Notes under the pieces: generated by a model
The model's database searches: none
What the model saw: only the letters and a program-made list of their open reading frames with translations
Told to the model about the DNA's origin: nothing
Shown: positions 23,922 to 32,002 of the stretch, one piece after another
Position numbering within the stretch: position 1 is the stretch's first letter
Layout: every line of letters begins with the position of its first letter
Made by a program: the position numbers and the translations under genes
NCBI GenBank assembly: GCA_018823175.1
Contig: JAHJIY010000033.1
Location: forward strand, 1-44,392
Source: Pseudomonadota bacterium
Lineage (GTDB): Bacteria; Desulfobacterota; Desulfobulbia; Desulfobulbales; JAHJIY01
Length of the DNA stretch: 44,392 nt
Reading direction: 5' to 3'

Positions 23922-25838
23922 TCAGAATTTCAGATAGGTATATCCCGCCAAACATTCTTCATAAAAATCGATCAGTCGCACCCCTTCACGGGGCTGGATC
24001 TGCCCGAGATGGATCTGGCGGTCTATTTCTTTTTTTACTTGCCTGGCCATCATGTCAGGGTTGTACTGCATGGTGGCCAGGACCTTCTCGGCCGAAGTAC
24101 CCTTGATCACTTCTTCAATATAAAAATCAGTGGGATCATCGTCGTCACAATAAATATGGACCTCATTGAGCCGGCCGAAAAGGTTGTGCATGTCGCCCAT
24201 CACGTCCTGATAGGCGCCGGTCAGGAAGAGGCCGATAAAGTAATCTTCTCCTTTGATCGGGGCGTGGAGCAGGAGGCTCTTGTCATAGCCGCTCTGGGAG
24301 ATAAACTTGTCGATCTTGCCGTCTGAATCGCAGGTGATATCGACGATCGAACATCTTTCCTGTGGTTTTTCATTAAGGCGCATAACCGGCATGATCGGCA
24401 ACAACTGGCTGATTGCCCAGGTGTCGGCCGCTGATTGAAAAACTGAAAAATTGCATAGATACTGGCTGGCCTTCAATTCTTCGACCTGCTGCAGCTCTTC
24501 CGGGACGAAATCGACTCCGGCCAGGATTTGACTGATCCTGGTGATCACCTGCCAGTAGAGAGTTTCGATTCTGGCCCTTTCTTCAAGAGAAACAACTCCA
24601 AGTTTAAAGGCCGTAATCGCATCGGTTTTGGCCTGCTGGGCATCGTTGAAAATTTCCTGGTAGTTATCGGTGGTCAGTGACTCGGCCGATTCCCGCATGT
24701 TGGTCAGCAGGATGTGTTCGTCGGCAATTACGCCGGTCTCAAAGGAACTGTTGGTCTGATGGATAGTGTCGACCACGTTGGTGATCACGCAAGAATGGTG
24801 GGCGGTGATGTAGCGGCCGCTCTCACTGACGATATTGGGATGGGGAACTCCTACTTCGTCACAGATCTGCTGGACCCCGCTGACCACGTCCAAGGCGTAT
24901 TCCTGGAGGGTGTAGTTTCGCGAAGAATTATTGGCTGATCGGGAGCCGTCATAATCGATCCCCAGTCCGCCGCCGATATCAAAATATTCAAGGGTAATTC
25001 CTGACAGGTAAAGGTCGGCATATATTCTGCCCGCCTCGGCTATTGCGTCCTTGATGATCCTGATATCCGGGACCTGACTGCCGGTGTGAAAATGGAGAAG
25101 TTTCAGGCAGTCGGCCATGTTATTCTTTTTTAAAAGTGCGATGCCGTTAAGAATTTCACTACAGGTCAGACCGAATTTTGCTCTTTCACCGCTTGATTCC
25201 GCCCAGCGTCCGCTGCCCCGCACTGTAAGTTTGGCCCTGATCCCGATCAGCGGCTTCACCTTCATTTCCTGGGCGATCTTGATGATCAGCCCGAATTCTG
25301 AGATGTTTTCGACTACGATGATAAATTTACGGCCCAGTTTGCGGCCCAGGAGGGCCAGTTTAATATATTCCTGGTCTTTAAAGCCGTTTAGGACGGTGAG
25401 GGAGTTTGGGTTTTCATTGTAGGCCAGAGTTGCCATCAGTTCCGATTTGGAACCTGCTTCCAGTCCGTGATTGAATGGTTCGCCGGCGTCGAGGATTTCT
25501 TCCACTACTTCCCGCATCTGGTTGACCTTGATCGGATATACCCCGAAAAATTGGCCCTTATAATCGTATTCCTTAATCGCCTCCCGAAACGTCATATTGA
25601 TCAATTTGACCTGGGATCTTAAAATGTCATGGAAGCGGATTACGGCCGGGAAAGCAATATTCTGTTCCCTTATTTCGTTGATGACTTCCATAAAATCAAT
25701 GTGCGGGCCGTCTTCTCGTCTTTCCGGTAAGACGCAAAGATGGCCTTTCTCATTTACCGAGAAGTAGCCGCTGCCCCAGCGCTTGACATTGTATAATTCG
25801 CAGATTTCTTCCGGTGAAATTTTCTGATTATCGGACAT
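23922..25838 (-). CDS. speA: Biosynthetic arginine decarboxylase
   Basis: A 638-aa PLP-dependent decarboxylase converting arginine to agmatine. The PLP lysine is K104 in GVYPIKVNQMREVV. The glycine-rich phosphate loop is FDIGGGLGIDYDGS, ESGR follows, and the C-terminal active-site segment is DITCDSDGKID. The start chosen is the ATG at 25838, six bases after GGGGAGG; an ATG at 25844 would abut the ribosome site, and the long open extension to 26069 lies inside speB and is not part of the gene. The start overlaps the 3' end of speB by 11 bases. Normal SpeA length is 630-660 residues. Confidence 0.95.
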   Translation of the reverse strand: MSDNQKISPEEICELYNVKRWGSGYFSVNEKGHLCVLPERREDGPHIDFMEVINEIREQNIAFPAVIRFHDILRSQVKLINMTFREAIKEYDYKGQFFGVYPIKVNQMREVVEEILDAGEPFNHGLEAGSKSELMATLAYNENPNSLTVLNGFKDQEYIKLALLGRKLGRKFIIVVENISEFGLIIKIAQEMKVKPLIGIRAKLTVRGSGRWAESSGERAKFGLTCSEILNGIALLKKNNMADCLKLLHFHTGSQVPDIRIIKDAIAEAGRIYADLYLSGITLEYFDIGGGLGIDYDGSRSANNSSRNYTLQEYALDVVSGVQQICDEVGVPHPNIVSESGRYITAHHSCVITNVVDTIHQTNSSFETGVIADEHILLTNMRESAESLTTDNYQEIFNDAQQAKTDAITAFKLGVVSLEERARIETLYWQVITRISQILAGVDFVPEELQQVEELKASQYLCNFSVFQSAADTWAISQLLPIMPVMRLNEKPQERCSIVDITCDSDGKIDKFISQSGYDKSLLLHAPIKGEDYFIGLFLTGAYQDVMGDMHNLFGRLNEVHIYCDDDDPTDFYIEEVIKGTSAEKVLATMQYNPDMMARQVKKEIDRQIHLGQIQPREGVRLIDFYEECLAGYTYLKF

Positions 25839-26733
25839 GGCCATCCTCCCCGTGAAAAGCCAGGATAAGTTCCCGGACAACTTTGGCGGCAAAAACTTCA
25901 CTGTTGCCGGTCGGATCAATATTTGGGGCCAATTCAACAACATCGGCCCCAACCAGCTTTTTATTTTTGAGGATTTCGACAATCTCGATGAATGAGCGAA
26001 AATCTTCGCCCCCGGCTTCCGGGGTGCCGGTCCCCGGGAGAAAGGCCGGATCGAAATAATCAAGATCAAGGGTCAGGTAAATTGGTCTGTCTCGCGGTAT
26101 CTTTTCAAGAAAACCAAGAAATTTCGGCAGGTCGGAGTAGAGGGTTTTGTTGGCAGTCATCCAGTTGTATTCCTCTTTAGTTCCAGAGCGGATACCGAAC
26201 TGGGCAAGGTGATGATTTGTTCCGAAATGATCAAGGCATCTCCTGATTACGGCGGCATGTGAGTAATGATAACCCTGGTATCCGTCTCGAAGGTCGGCAT
26301 GGGCGTCAAGGTGAAGAAGAACCATGTCCGGATGGATCTCAAGGCATCTTTTGATAAAGATATATGAAATTGAATGTTCGCCGCCCAGGGCCAGGAACCT
26401 GATTGTTTCATTATTTGAAGCGATCAGCGAGGAAAAATTGTCGCGGATCGCCTGCCATTGTTTATCTACATCTTCATTGGCATTTGGAGCCAGGTCCCCG
26501 AGATCATAGAACTGATCTATTTCGCTCAGGTCCATTTTTAGATATGGGGAATATGTTTCCAGATCAACCGACACCTGTCTGATCGCAGTTGGTCCAGCAC
26601 TTGTTCCTTTCCGGAAACAGGCGGTGCCGTCGAAGCTTACGCCAATGATATTCAAGTGGTCGGCCTGGGGGGAATTGGTCTCTTTGGCAAGATGATAAAC
26701 CGTTTCCGGCGATGGTGAAGATTGGTTGTTCAC
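25828..26733 (-). CDS. speB: Agmatinase (ureohydrolase family)
   Basis: A 301-aa arginase/agmatinase-family enzyme expected to hydrolyse agmatine to putrescine and urea. Binuclear Mn ligands are all present: H120 (GGEHSIS), D143, H145 and D147 (LDAHADLRD), D223 and D225 (LDLDYFDP). The start is uncertain: I prefer the GTG at 26733, with AGAGGG nine bases upstream, the same arrangement as at pyrE; an ATG at 26757 has no ribosome site. Being encoded directly ahead of speA, agmatine rather than arginine is the likely substrate. First gene of the polyamine operon. Confidence 0.9.
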   Translation of the reverse strand: MNNQSSPSPETVYHLAKETNSPQADHLNIIGVSFDGTACFRKGTSAGPTAIRQVSVDLETYSPYLKMDLSEIDQFYDLGDLAPNANEDVDKQWQAIRDNFSSLIASNNETIRFLALGGEHSISYIFIKRCLEIHPDMVLLHLDAHADLRDGYQGYHYSHAAVIRRCLDHFGTNHHLAQFGIRSGTKEEYNWMTANKTLYSDLPKFLGFLEKIPRDRPIYLTLDLDYFDPAFLPGTGTPEAGGEDFRSFIEIVEILKNKKLVGADVVELAPNIDPTGNSEVFAAKVVRELILAFHGEDGHVR

Positions 26734-26826
26734 AGTCAGGCGCCCTCTGTTAATCATACTAGGAGCATACACTATTAAAAACAATTAGTGCTATGTCTAA
26801 ATTATATCAGTAAAATCAATAAGTTG

Positions 26827-27040
26827 GCTATCTATAAGGATAGCTGATTGAAAGGAGGTGGAAAATACCCCTTTATGTATGGTTTCGTCAAGTATTTTGC
26901 TTTACATAACAGATGAAGAAGCAGAATTAAGCCGGAATATTATTGATTTTAGCTTGGCGTGTCCGGGAAGCGCAATAATAAAATGTTGTACGATTACTAC
27001 ACTGATGTTTGATTTAAATTTTGCTGCAGTGGAAACATAA
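26827..27040 (+). other. Possible small transcription unit with perfect Shine-Dalgarno and terminator
   Basis: Between speB and the Bax inhibitor gene lie, in order: a hairpin GCTATC/GATAGC (26827-26844), an exceptional ribosome binding sequence AAAGGAGGTG (26851-26860), a 60-codon open frame from GTG 26858 to TAA 27040 (or from ATG 26879, 53 codons), and a terminator at 27036-27074. The peptide has no family I know; it contains Cys and hydrophobic stretches. The GTG is inside the Shine-Dalgarno sequence and the ATG is 20 bases away, so the start is unsatisfying. Could be a small protein, a small RNA, or a decayed gene. Confidence 0.3.
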
Positions 27041-27074
27041 AAAGGGGTTAGTCCTAAACTCCCCCCTTTTTATG
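27036..27074. terminator. Bidirectional terminator
   Basis: CATAAAAAGGGG (27036-27047) and CCCCTTTTTATG (27063-27074) make a 12-bp stem with a 15-nt loop. It can end the minus-strand Bax-inhibitor transcript (stop at 27097) and any plus-strand transcript crossing 26858-27040. Confidence 0.75.
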
Positions 27075-27096
27075 TTGTGTGTTGCTGAGCTGTGTA

Positions 27097-27813
27097 TTAC
27101 TTGCGGTCGCCCATAAATCTTAAAAGGCTCAGGAAAAGATTGATGAAATCAAGATAAAGGGACAGGGCGCCCATGATCGCGCCTTTTCTGATCGCGGCTT
27201 GACCGTTTGCCATAATGCCGCTGCCGCCAAAGGCGGAAATTTTTTGAACATCATAAGCGGTAAGCCCGGTGAAGACGATTACTCCGATGCCGGAAATAAT
27301 CCAGGACATCATTGAACTGTGCAGGAAGATGTTAACGACTGAGGCGATGATTATCCCGAAAAGGCCCATGATCATGAACGATCCCATGCCGCTCAAATCT
27401 TTTTTGGTTACGGTACCGTAAACGGCCATGGCCCCGAACATTCCGGCGGTGATAAAGAAGGTGGCGGCCACGGAAGTTGCGGTGTAGAGCAGCAGAATGG
27501 CGGAGAGGGTCACTCCGTTTAAGGCTGAATAGACCAGGAAAAGACCGGTGGCAGTCTGGGCGGTAATCTTCTCGATCCTGGCTGAAAGATAAAACACCAG
27601 CCCAAGCTCACCGAAAATAAGTGCGAAGAAGACCAACTTGTTGCCGAAGATTATCTGTTGAGCGGCGACAGAGTTGGCAGTCATGAAGGCAATAAGTCCG
27701 GTGAGGCCAAGACCGATTGCCATCCAGTTGAATACTTTGGCCAGAAATATTGTGGAGGCTTGAGATCTGGTTTGGGCTACCGATACAGAATTGGCATTGT
27801 AATTATTTAACAT
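27097..27813 (-). CDS. Bax inhibitor-1/YccA-family membrane protein
   Basis: A 238-aa integral membrane protein with seven predicted helices, of the BI-1/YccA family. Landmarks are FLAKVFNWMAIGLGLTGLIAF near the start, LVYSALNGVTLSAILLLYT in the middle, and GLTAYDVQKI followed by GALSLYLDFINLFLSLLRFMG at the end. YccA of E. coli modulates FtsH; other members leak calcium through a pair of aspartates. The role here is unknown. It is a single gene bounded by a terminator, with an imperfect palindrome CACATT-TAT-AATGTG at 27892-27906 about 80 bases upstream. Confidence 0.93.
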   Translation of the reverse strand: MLNNYNANSVSVAQTRSQASTIFLAKVFNWMAIGLGLTGLIAFMTANSVAAQQIIFGNKLVFFALIFGELGLVFYLSARIEKITAQTATGLFLVYSALNGVTLSAILLLYTATSVAATFFITAGMFGAMAVYGTVTKKDLSGMGSFMIMGLFGIIIASVVNIFLHSSMMSWIISGIGVIVFTGLTAYDVQKISAFGGSGIMANGQAAIRKGAIMGALSLYLDFINLFLSLLRFMGDRK

Positions 27814-27998
27814 TTTTTAAATTTCTCCTGAATAACCAGCTGGTATTTTGTGTATATCGTTTGCGTGTACTTTTTTGCATAAATGGTTGAACACATTTAT
27901 AATGTGCTAAAAATAAGCATTAATTTAAATCATGCAAATAACTTGCGGCCAGAGTTATTTCTTAATTTGGTAGTTGGTTATTTGGTCATCATGGCGGA

Positions 27999-28925
27999 TT
28001 ATTCATATTGGGAATGATATTTGTCCTTTAAGTTAATTAATGTCCGCATGTATTCTTCTTTGTAGAGTAAGTTTTCAGAGAGGTCTATCTCATTGATCAT
28101 CGATTTTATCGGTAGTCTGATGTCAATCCCGTGACGATTGAGGATTTCGGCGTTTGAGCGGTCAAGAATAAGTATGCAGTAATATTTGATCAGTATCCGG
28201 AGATGGGATTCACGCCGGAACAGATATGATTGTCCACCTAGCGTGTTGAGGAAAAATCCTGCGTATTCGTAAAGGTTTTGCAGAGGAAGGGTTATCTCGG
28301 TTTGTGGAGTTTTGCACTCCTGTTGTTTTTTTGACCAGTTGTAAAAAAGGGCCATGGTCGGTTCAAGAATACCGGCTTCCTGTGCCAATATATCTTTTGC
28401 AAGGATGACATCTTCCGGCCCCAGCACCCGGTAGAAATGGGCGGTGTTGGTCAGAATCGTGAAAAGACTGTCTGTTTCCCTTACTACTATCGGGGGGTTG
28501 GCCAGGAGCTTGTCAATGAGGCGTTTTACGTGGGCTTGAGAGCCACCGTTGAGACTTCGGTCCTTAATATATTCCTGGCTATCGAGGTGGTGGAAAAATT
28601 CTTGGATTTCAGTGTCAAGTTGTTCACAAGAGATTTTCCCGATTTTAATCGGCAGGGTAGATGGTCGTTTATCCTGATCAGAGCTTTCTGGTTGGTCCTG
28701 TTCGTCTATTTCTGTTGTTTGTTTTTCGGATAGTTTGGCTACTTCCCGTTCAAGCAGGTTAATTTTTTCTTTAAGGTTGTCTCGTTCTTCATAAATTGTT
28801 TCCCGGGCCGCTTTATTGAATATTTTGTCCCAGTTTACATAAGTGATTCCACCGATGGTAATAATTGCCAGTAAGATGATTAGTATCAGATTGAGCGGGT
28901 TTTTTTTTCGGGAGATTTTAGGCAT
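27999..28925 (-). CDS. Unknown membrane-anchored protein with coiled coil
   Basis: A 308-aa protein I do not recognise. The N-terminus is cytoplasmic and basic (MPKISRKKN), with one membrane helix at about 11-29, a coiled coil at about 40-70 (EERDNLKEKINLLEREVAKLSEK) and an acidic, Gln/Asp-rich linker at about 70-90. The rest (95-308) is an alpha-helical domain, presumably outside the cytoplasmic membrane, with two cysteines, one at about 100 and one at about 205. Length and layout suggest a periplasmic helical-repeat protein. It stands alone between two intergenic stretches. Confidence 0.6.
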   Translation of the reverse strand: MPKISRKKNPLNLILIILLAIITIGGITYVNWDKIFNKAARETIYEERDNLKEKINLLEREVAKLSEKQTTEIDEQDQPESSDQDKRPSTLPIKIGKISCEQLDTEIQEFFHHLDSQEYIKDRSLNGGSQAHVKRLIDKLLANPPIVVRETDSLFTILTNTAHFYRVLGPEDVILAKDILAQEAGILEPTMALFYNWSKKQQECKTPQTEITLPLQNLYEYAGFFLNTLGGQSYLFRRESHLRILIKYYCILILDRSNAEILNRHGIDIRLPIKSMINEIDLSENLLYKEEYMRTLINLKDKYHSQYE

Positions 28926-29269
28926 AATATTGATGAAAACCTTGATGATTATTTTAGAAAAAGGGGCTGATTTTATCCGGCATAATTTGGATGACCGGCC
29001 AGGATTATATAACGTAACTTATTGGTATGTTTCTGTTTATCAAATATATTTACTTATAATAAATTTTTACTTTATACACCTTCGCTGGCAAGGTCAAACT
29101 AAATGTGATAATTACAAATCTTGAATTGAACGGGTACGTTAATATATCTGTGTTAAGAGTAGATTTAATGAATTTGTCAAAGAGTTCTTGAAGTTCATTG
29201 TATTTTTGTAGTCTGGAAGGTCTGATCTTGTTATAGATCTCAACTTTATGTCTCGTGGGTGATGCTGTT
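28926..29269. other. Divergent intergenic region, nothing recognised
   Basis: About 340 AT-rich bases between divergent genes. I see no convincing gene, repeat or strong hairpin. Promoters for both flanking genes should lie here, but no box pair stands out. Confidence 0.5.
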
Positions 29270-29863
29270 ATGGCAAAGAAACAGAAGATGAAATGGTATG
29301 AAAAATATTTGCCTTTTGTGGCCAGGAGTCAGGAAATGCAGTTCGTCTGGCTGGTCTCCGCTTTAAAGAAATCGGTAAATGATGCCGGTGGCCGGCAGGG
29401 TATTTTGACCAAAGAAGAGATCAGGCCTTATATTAGATTGTTGTTGCAGGCAGATGGTAATGATTTTTCGAAGGGAAGTATCTTTCTGCCCCCGGAAAGG
29501 GGAAAGGAAGGTCTGGCGGAACTTTTTGCGCAGCTTGATGACCAGGTAATGGAATTGATGATGGAGGCTGCCGACATATATGACGTGCCGAAAATTATTG
29601 GCCTCGCCCCTGATCCGCACGTGGGGTATGCGGTTATTGCCTTAAAAAAGATCCTCCCGCCCTATGAAAAGAATGCGCACCTCGTCCTTGATCGGGTTTT
29701 TCATAGTATTCACGCCTATTCCCCTGAATTGCTATCGGCTGCGGTTGAAAAGTTGAGAGAAAGTGATGAAGTTCCTGATCATTTTGAACCAAGTTATGAA
29801 AGATTTCAGGAAATAATTAAAGACGAGCAAATTTTAAGTTCACTCTATCCAAAAGCCAGATAG
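29270..29863 (+). CDS. Unknown soluble protein
   Basis: A 197-aa protein without recognisable family. It is soluble, charged and mostly helical: KKQKMKWYEKYLPFVARSQEMQFVWLVSALKKSVNDAGG at the start, and LVLDRVFHSIHAYSPELLSAAVEKLRE near the end. There are no cysteines, signal peptide or membrane segment. The ATG at 29270 is preferred to a GTG at 29255 because GGGTGAT lies six to seven bases before it. A strong terminator follows 16 bases after the stop, so it is probably monocistronic. Real gene by length, codon pattern and terminator; role unknown. Confidence 0.7.
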   Translation: MAKKQKMKWYEKYLPFVARSQEMQFVWLVSALKKSVNDAGGRQGILTKEEIRPYIRLLLQADGNDFSKGSIFLPPERGKEGLAELFAQLDDQVMELMMEAADIYDVPKIIGLAPDPHVGYAVIALKKILPPYEKNAHLVLDRVFHSIHAYSPELLSAAVEKLRESDEVPDHFEPSYERFQEIIKDEQILSSLYPKAR

Positions 29864-29879
29864 TTTTGGGTTGCAAACA

Positions 29880-29915
29880 AAAAGAGCACCTTGGCGTTAA
29901 ACAAGGTGCTCTTTT
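29880..29915. terminator. Bidirectional terminator between convergent genes
   Basis: AAAAGAGCACCTTG (29880-29893) and CAAGGTGCTCTTTT (29902-29915) form a perfect 14-bp stem with an 8-nt loop. It serves the plus-strand gene and the convergent PxxKW gene. The first 15 bases of this motif recur at 19846-19860 without the second arm. Confidence 0.85.
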
Positions 29916-29945
29916 CCATGATCAAAAAAAAGATGTGTCGGGGTG

Positions 29946-30218
29946 TTATTTGCCCATGGCCCGTTTCGAAGCTTTAAGCGGGTTGACCTTGATTTTAGAG
30001 GTTATGACCTCAGGCTTGATGTGGGTGGCAAAATTGCACATTCCCTGGCGCCATTTGGCCGCAGGCAAAGTGTAGGATGAACAGTATTTTATGCTTTCAA
30101 CCTCAATGATTCTTTCACAGCTTTCACATTTATCAATGACTGGGCTGAATATTCCGCTGCTGTATTTCGCGGTGTCTGATGCGGTGTCTTTGGCTTTTTT
30201 TTCAGTGGCTTTAGCCAT
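29946..30218 (-). CDS. PxxKW-family cysteine-rich protein
   Basis: A 90-aa protein matching the small 'PxxKW cysteine-rich' family found mainly in Desulfobacterota. C31-x2-C34 and C46 and C61 would make a four-cysteine metal site (zinc or Fe-S), and P52-A-A-K55-W56 is the name-giving motif, followed by RQGMCNFATH. The basic C-terminus (NPLKASKRAMGK) is conserved in my recollection of the family. No function is established; a role in sulfur or redox metabolism is only suggested by its taxonomic range. Translation starts at the ATG at 30218, with GGAGG-like bases close upstream. Confidence 0.85.
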   Translation of the reverse strand: MAKATEKKAKDTASDTAKYSSGIFSPVIDKCESCERIIEVESIKYCSSYTLPAAKWRQGMCNFATHIKPEVITSKIKVNPLKASKRAMGK

Positions 30219-30442
30219 GGCGGAAACCTCCTTAAACTATATTAACAATAAAAATTTCTTTCGGAATTTTTTTTAAAAAAAACTCTATCAGAACCAAAGC
30301 AACATCTTTTAAAGGTAATTCTCTTTTTTGTCAACCAGAAACGGGACTATTCAGAGATGCTTGATTTTATTTTTTAAGTGAAGTTTTAACTTAAATTTCC
30401 TTTGAACCGATGAGCGCAGGGCAACAAGTGGCACTGGGATTA

Positions 30443-30508
30443 GGTTCAAACCGATAAGCGAGTTCACGAGACATCGAGACATATTTGCTTCGCTGGACGT
30501 GCCCTTGG
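30443..30508 (-). repeat. Dispersed intergenic repeat, minus-strand copy
   Basis: On the minus strand this reads CAAGGGCAC (ending near 30500), then a variable stretch, then GTCTCGATGTCTCGTGAACT followed by CGCTTATCGGTTTGAACC (30443-30480). The last 38 bases match the copy at 33268-33305 with one difference. It lies just downstream of pyrE. The unit TTTGAACC/GGTTCAAA at about 30401-30450 also forms a hairpin. Confidence 0.8.
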
Positions 30509-30511
30509 CGG

Positions 30512-31063
30512 TTAACCGATCAGTTCTGCTCTGGTGAAAATAGACTTTAGCGGATAGCCTTTTGCTGCCAGGACTTCCGCGCCGCCTTCCTGGCGATCAA
30601 CCACTGTTACGACCAGGCCTACTTTGAAACCCTGGGCCTCGACCCGGTCAATGACCTGCAACAGCGTGCCACCGGTGGTGACTACATCTTCAAGCAGGGC
30701 CACACTTCCACCTGCCGGCATGTTTTTTAGTCCTTCGATGTATTGCCCGGTGCCGTGACCTTTTGATTCTTTTCTGACGATGAAGGCCGGAATCGGCGAT
30801 TTTTCCAGATAGCTGACTAGAGAGGCGGCGGTGACCAGAGGGTCGGCACCCAGCGTCATCCCGCCGACCGCGTTGATCTTTTCCGGGTTGTCGCGGATCA
30901 GCTCAAAAATAAGTTTGCCGCAGAGATATGCGCCTTCGGCGGAAAGGGTGGTCTGCTTGCCGTCGATGTAGAAGTCAGACTCCTTGCCGGAAGATAGTTT
31001 GAAGGTGCCTTGCCGGTATGATTTTTCCAGGAGTATCTCTTTAAGTCTTTGTTTCTCGTCCAC
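30512..31063 (-). CDS. pyrE: Orotate phosphoribosyltransferase
   Basis: A 183-aa enzyme of pyrimidine synthesis, joining orotate and PRPP to make OMP. The PRPP-binding loop is ALLEDVVTTGGTLLQ, the catalytic loop contains RKESKGHGTGQYIEG, and the N-terminus has TFKLSSGKESDFYIDGKQ. The GTG at 31063 is chosen: GAGGG stands nine bases upstream and the protein then begins where PyrE proteins do; the open extension to 31138 overlaps the DUF4438 gene. It follows that gene by 19 bases, so the two share a transcript. Confidence 0.95.
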   Translation of the reverse strand: MDEKQRLKEILLEKSYRQGTFKLSSGKESDFYIDGKQTTLSAEGAYLCGKLIFELIRDNPEKINAVGGMTLGADPLVTAASLVSYLEKSPIPAFIVRKESKGHGTGQYIEGLKNMPAGGSVALLEDVVTTGGTLLQVIDRVEAQGFKVGLVVTVVDRQEGGAEVLAAKGYPLKSIFTRAELIG

Positions 31064-31082
31064 GGTTGATCGCCCTCTCTGC

Positions 31083-31961
31083 TTATATTTTTTTGAAATA
31101 ATTTTTAAGATTGGCCTGCTTGTTAAGGCGGGGTACAAGTTTACCGTCTTTGGATGACATGATAACCATCAGTCCGGGGCCGTGGCCGGCCAGAACACAG
31201 TTTGAGTGAACAACGATGCCGATTACGATGCCGCCGGTCTTGAATATCCGGCCATAAGTGGCGTCGGCGTCAATGATCGCGACAAAATCTCCCAGTCTTA
31301 AGTCGGCCAGGCCATATTCATCAACGGTCGGCTGGTCAAAGAGCTGAATGTCGTAATCGCCGCTCTGGCTATGGGAGGCGCCGATGCCGGAGCCCATGAT
31401 CTTGGCAGGGATAGTGTGGGTGACCGGAACTTCCAGGAGGCCATCCTTTGATTTCTTCAGACCCATGGCGGCTAGCAGGGCAGGGTCGAGGTTCATTATC
31501 TTGACCGGATAATCGGTCAGTTGCAGTCCGCAGCCAAAGGCCTTGATCTGGATCTTGTCGCCGATGGCCAGCTCCTCAAGGACTTCCGGTTCAAAATCAA
31601 CCAGGACATGCTCGATGCCGCCATGTTTGCCGGTTACCCGGCCTGTTTTCCCCTTGGCCTCGCCGGAGATGATTTTAGCGGTGTTGCCGACGCAGGATAA
31701 CTGATTAAGGGCCCGGTTCGGTCCCGGTTGCCCCTGATATTGGGTGAAGTTGCTGATGCTGACTCCCGGTTCCACATGATCGGCGAACATGTCGCCGGCC
31801 TTGTCGCCAATCCGCAGGTTATAGGTTATGCCGCCGACGCCGGGATAGATATCAGAATGACCGTCCGGATTAATCCGGTAGGGGTTGACGCTGCCAAGCG
31901 GCGAGGTTATCTCACCGATCACCGATTGACAGACTAACTTTTCAATATTTGTTTTAATCAT
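31083..31961 (-). CDS. DUF4438 protein
   Basis: A 292-aa soluble protein of the uncharacterised DUF4438 family (PF14505 type), recognised from VCQSVIGEITSPLGSVNPYRINPDGHSDIYPGVGGITYNLRIGD and the closing GGIVIGIVVHSNCVLAGHGPGLMVIMSSKDGKL. The fold seems all-beta with conserved Gly, His and Asp residues in HSDIYPGVGGI and HSQSGDYDIQ that could form an active site. No function is established. It sits between ychF and pyrE, 41 and 19 bases from them, on the same strand. Confidence 0.85.
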   Translation of the reverse strand: MIKTNIEKLVCQSVIGEITSPLGSVNPYRINPDGHSDIYPGVGGITYNLRIGDKAGDMFADHVEPGVSISNFTQYQGQPGPNRALNQLSCVGNTAKIISGEAKGKTGRVTGKHGGIEHVLVDFEPEVLEELAIGDKIQIKAFGCGLQLTDYPVKIMNLDPALLAAMGLKKSKDGLLEVPVTHTIPAKIMGSGIGASHSQSGDYDIQLFDQPTVDEYGLADLRLGDFVAIIDADATYGRIFKTGGIVIGIVVHSNCVLAGHGPGLMVIMSSKDGKLVPRLNKQANLKNYFKKI

Positions 31962-32002
31962 CTTTTTAAAGTTCCGTGCGGACTTGGTTAATAAGACCGT
32001 AA

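Noticed and set aside
25839..26069. N-terminal extension of arginine decarboxylase by 77 residues
   Set aside because: It lies wholly inside speB, has no family similarity, and a GGGGAGG ribosome site marks the start at 25838.
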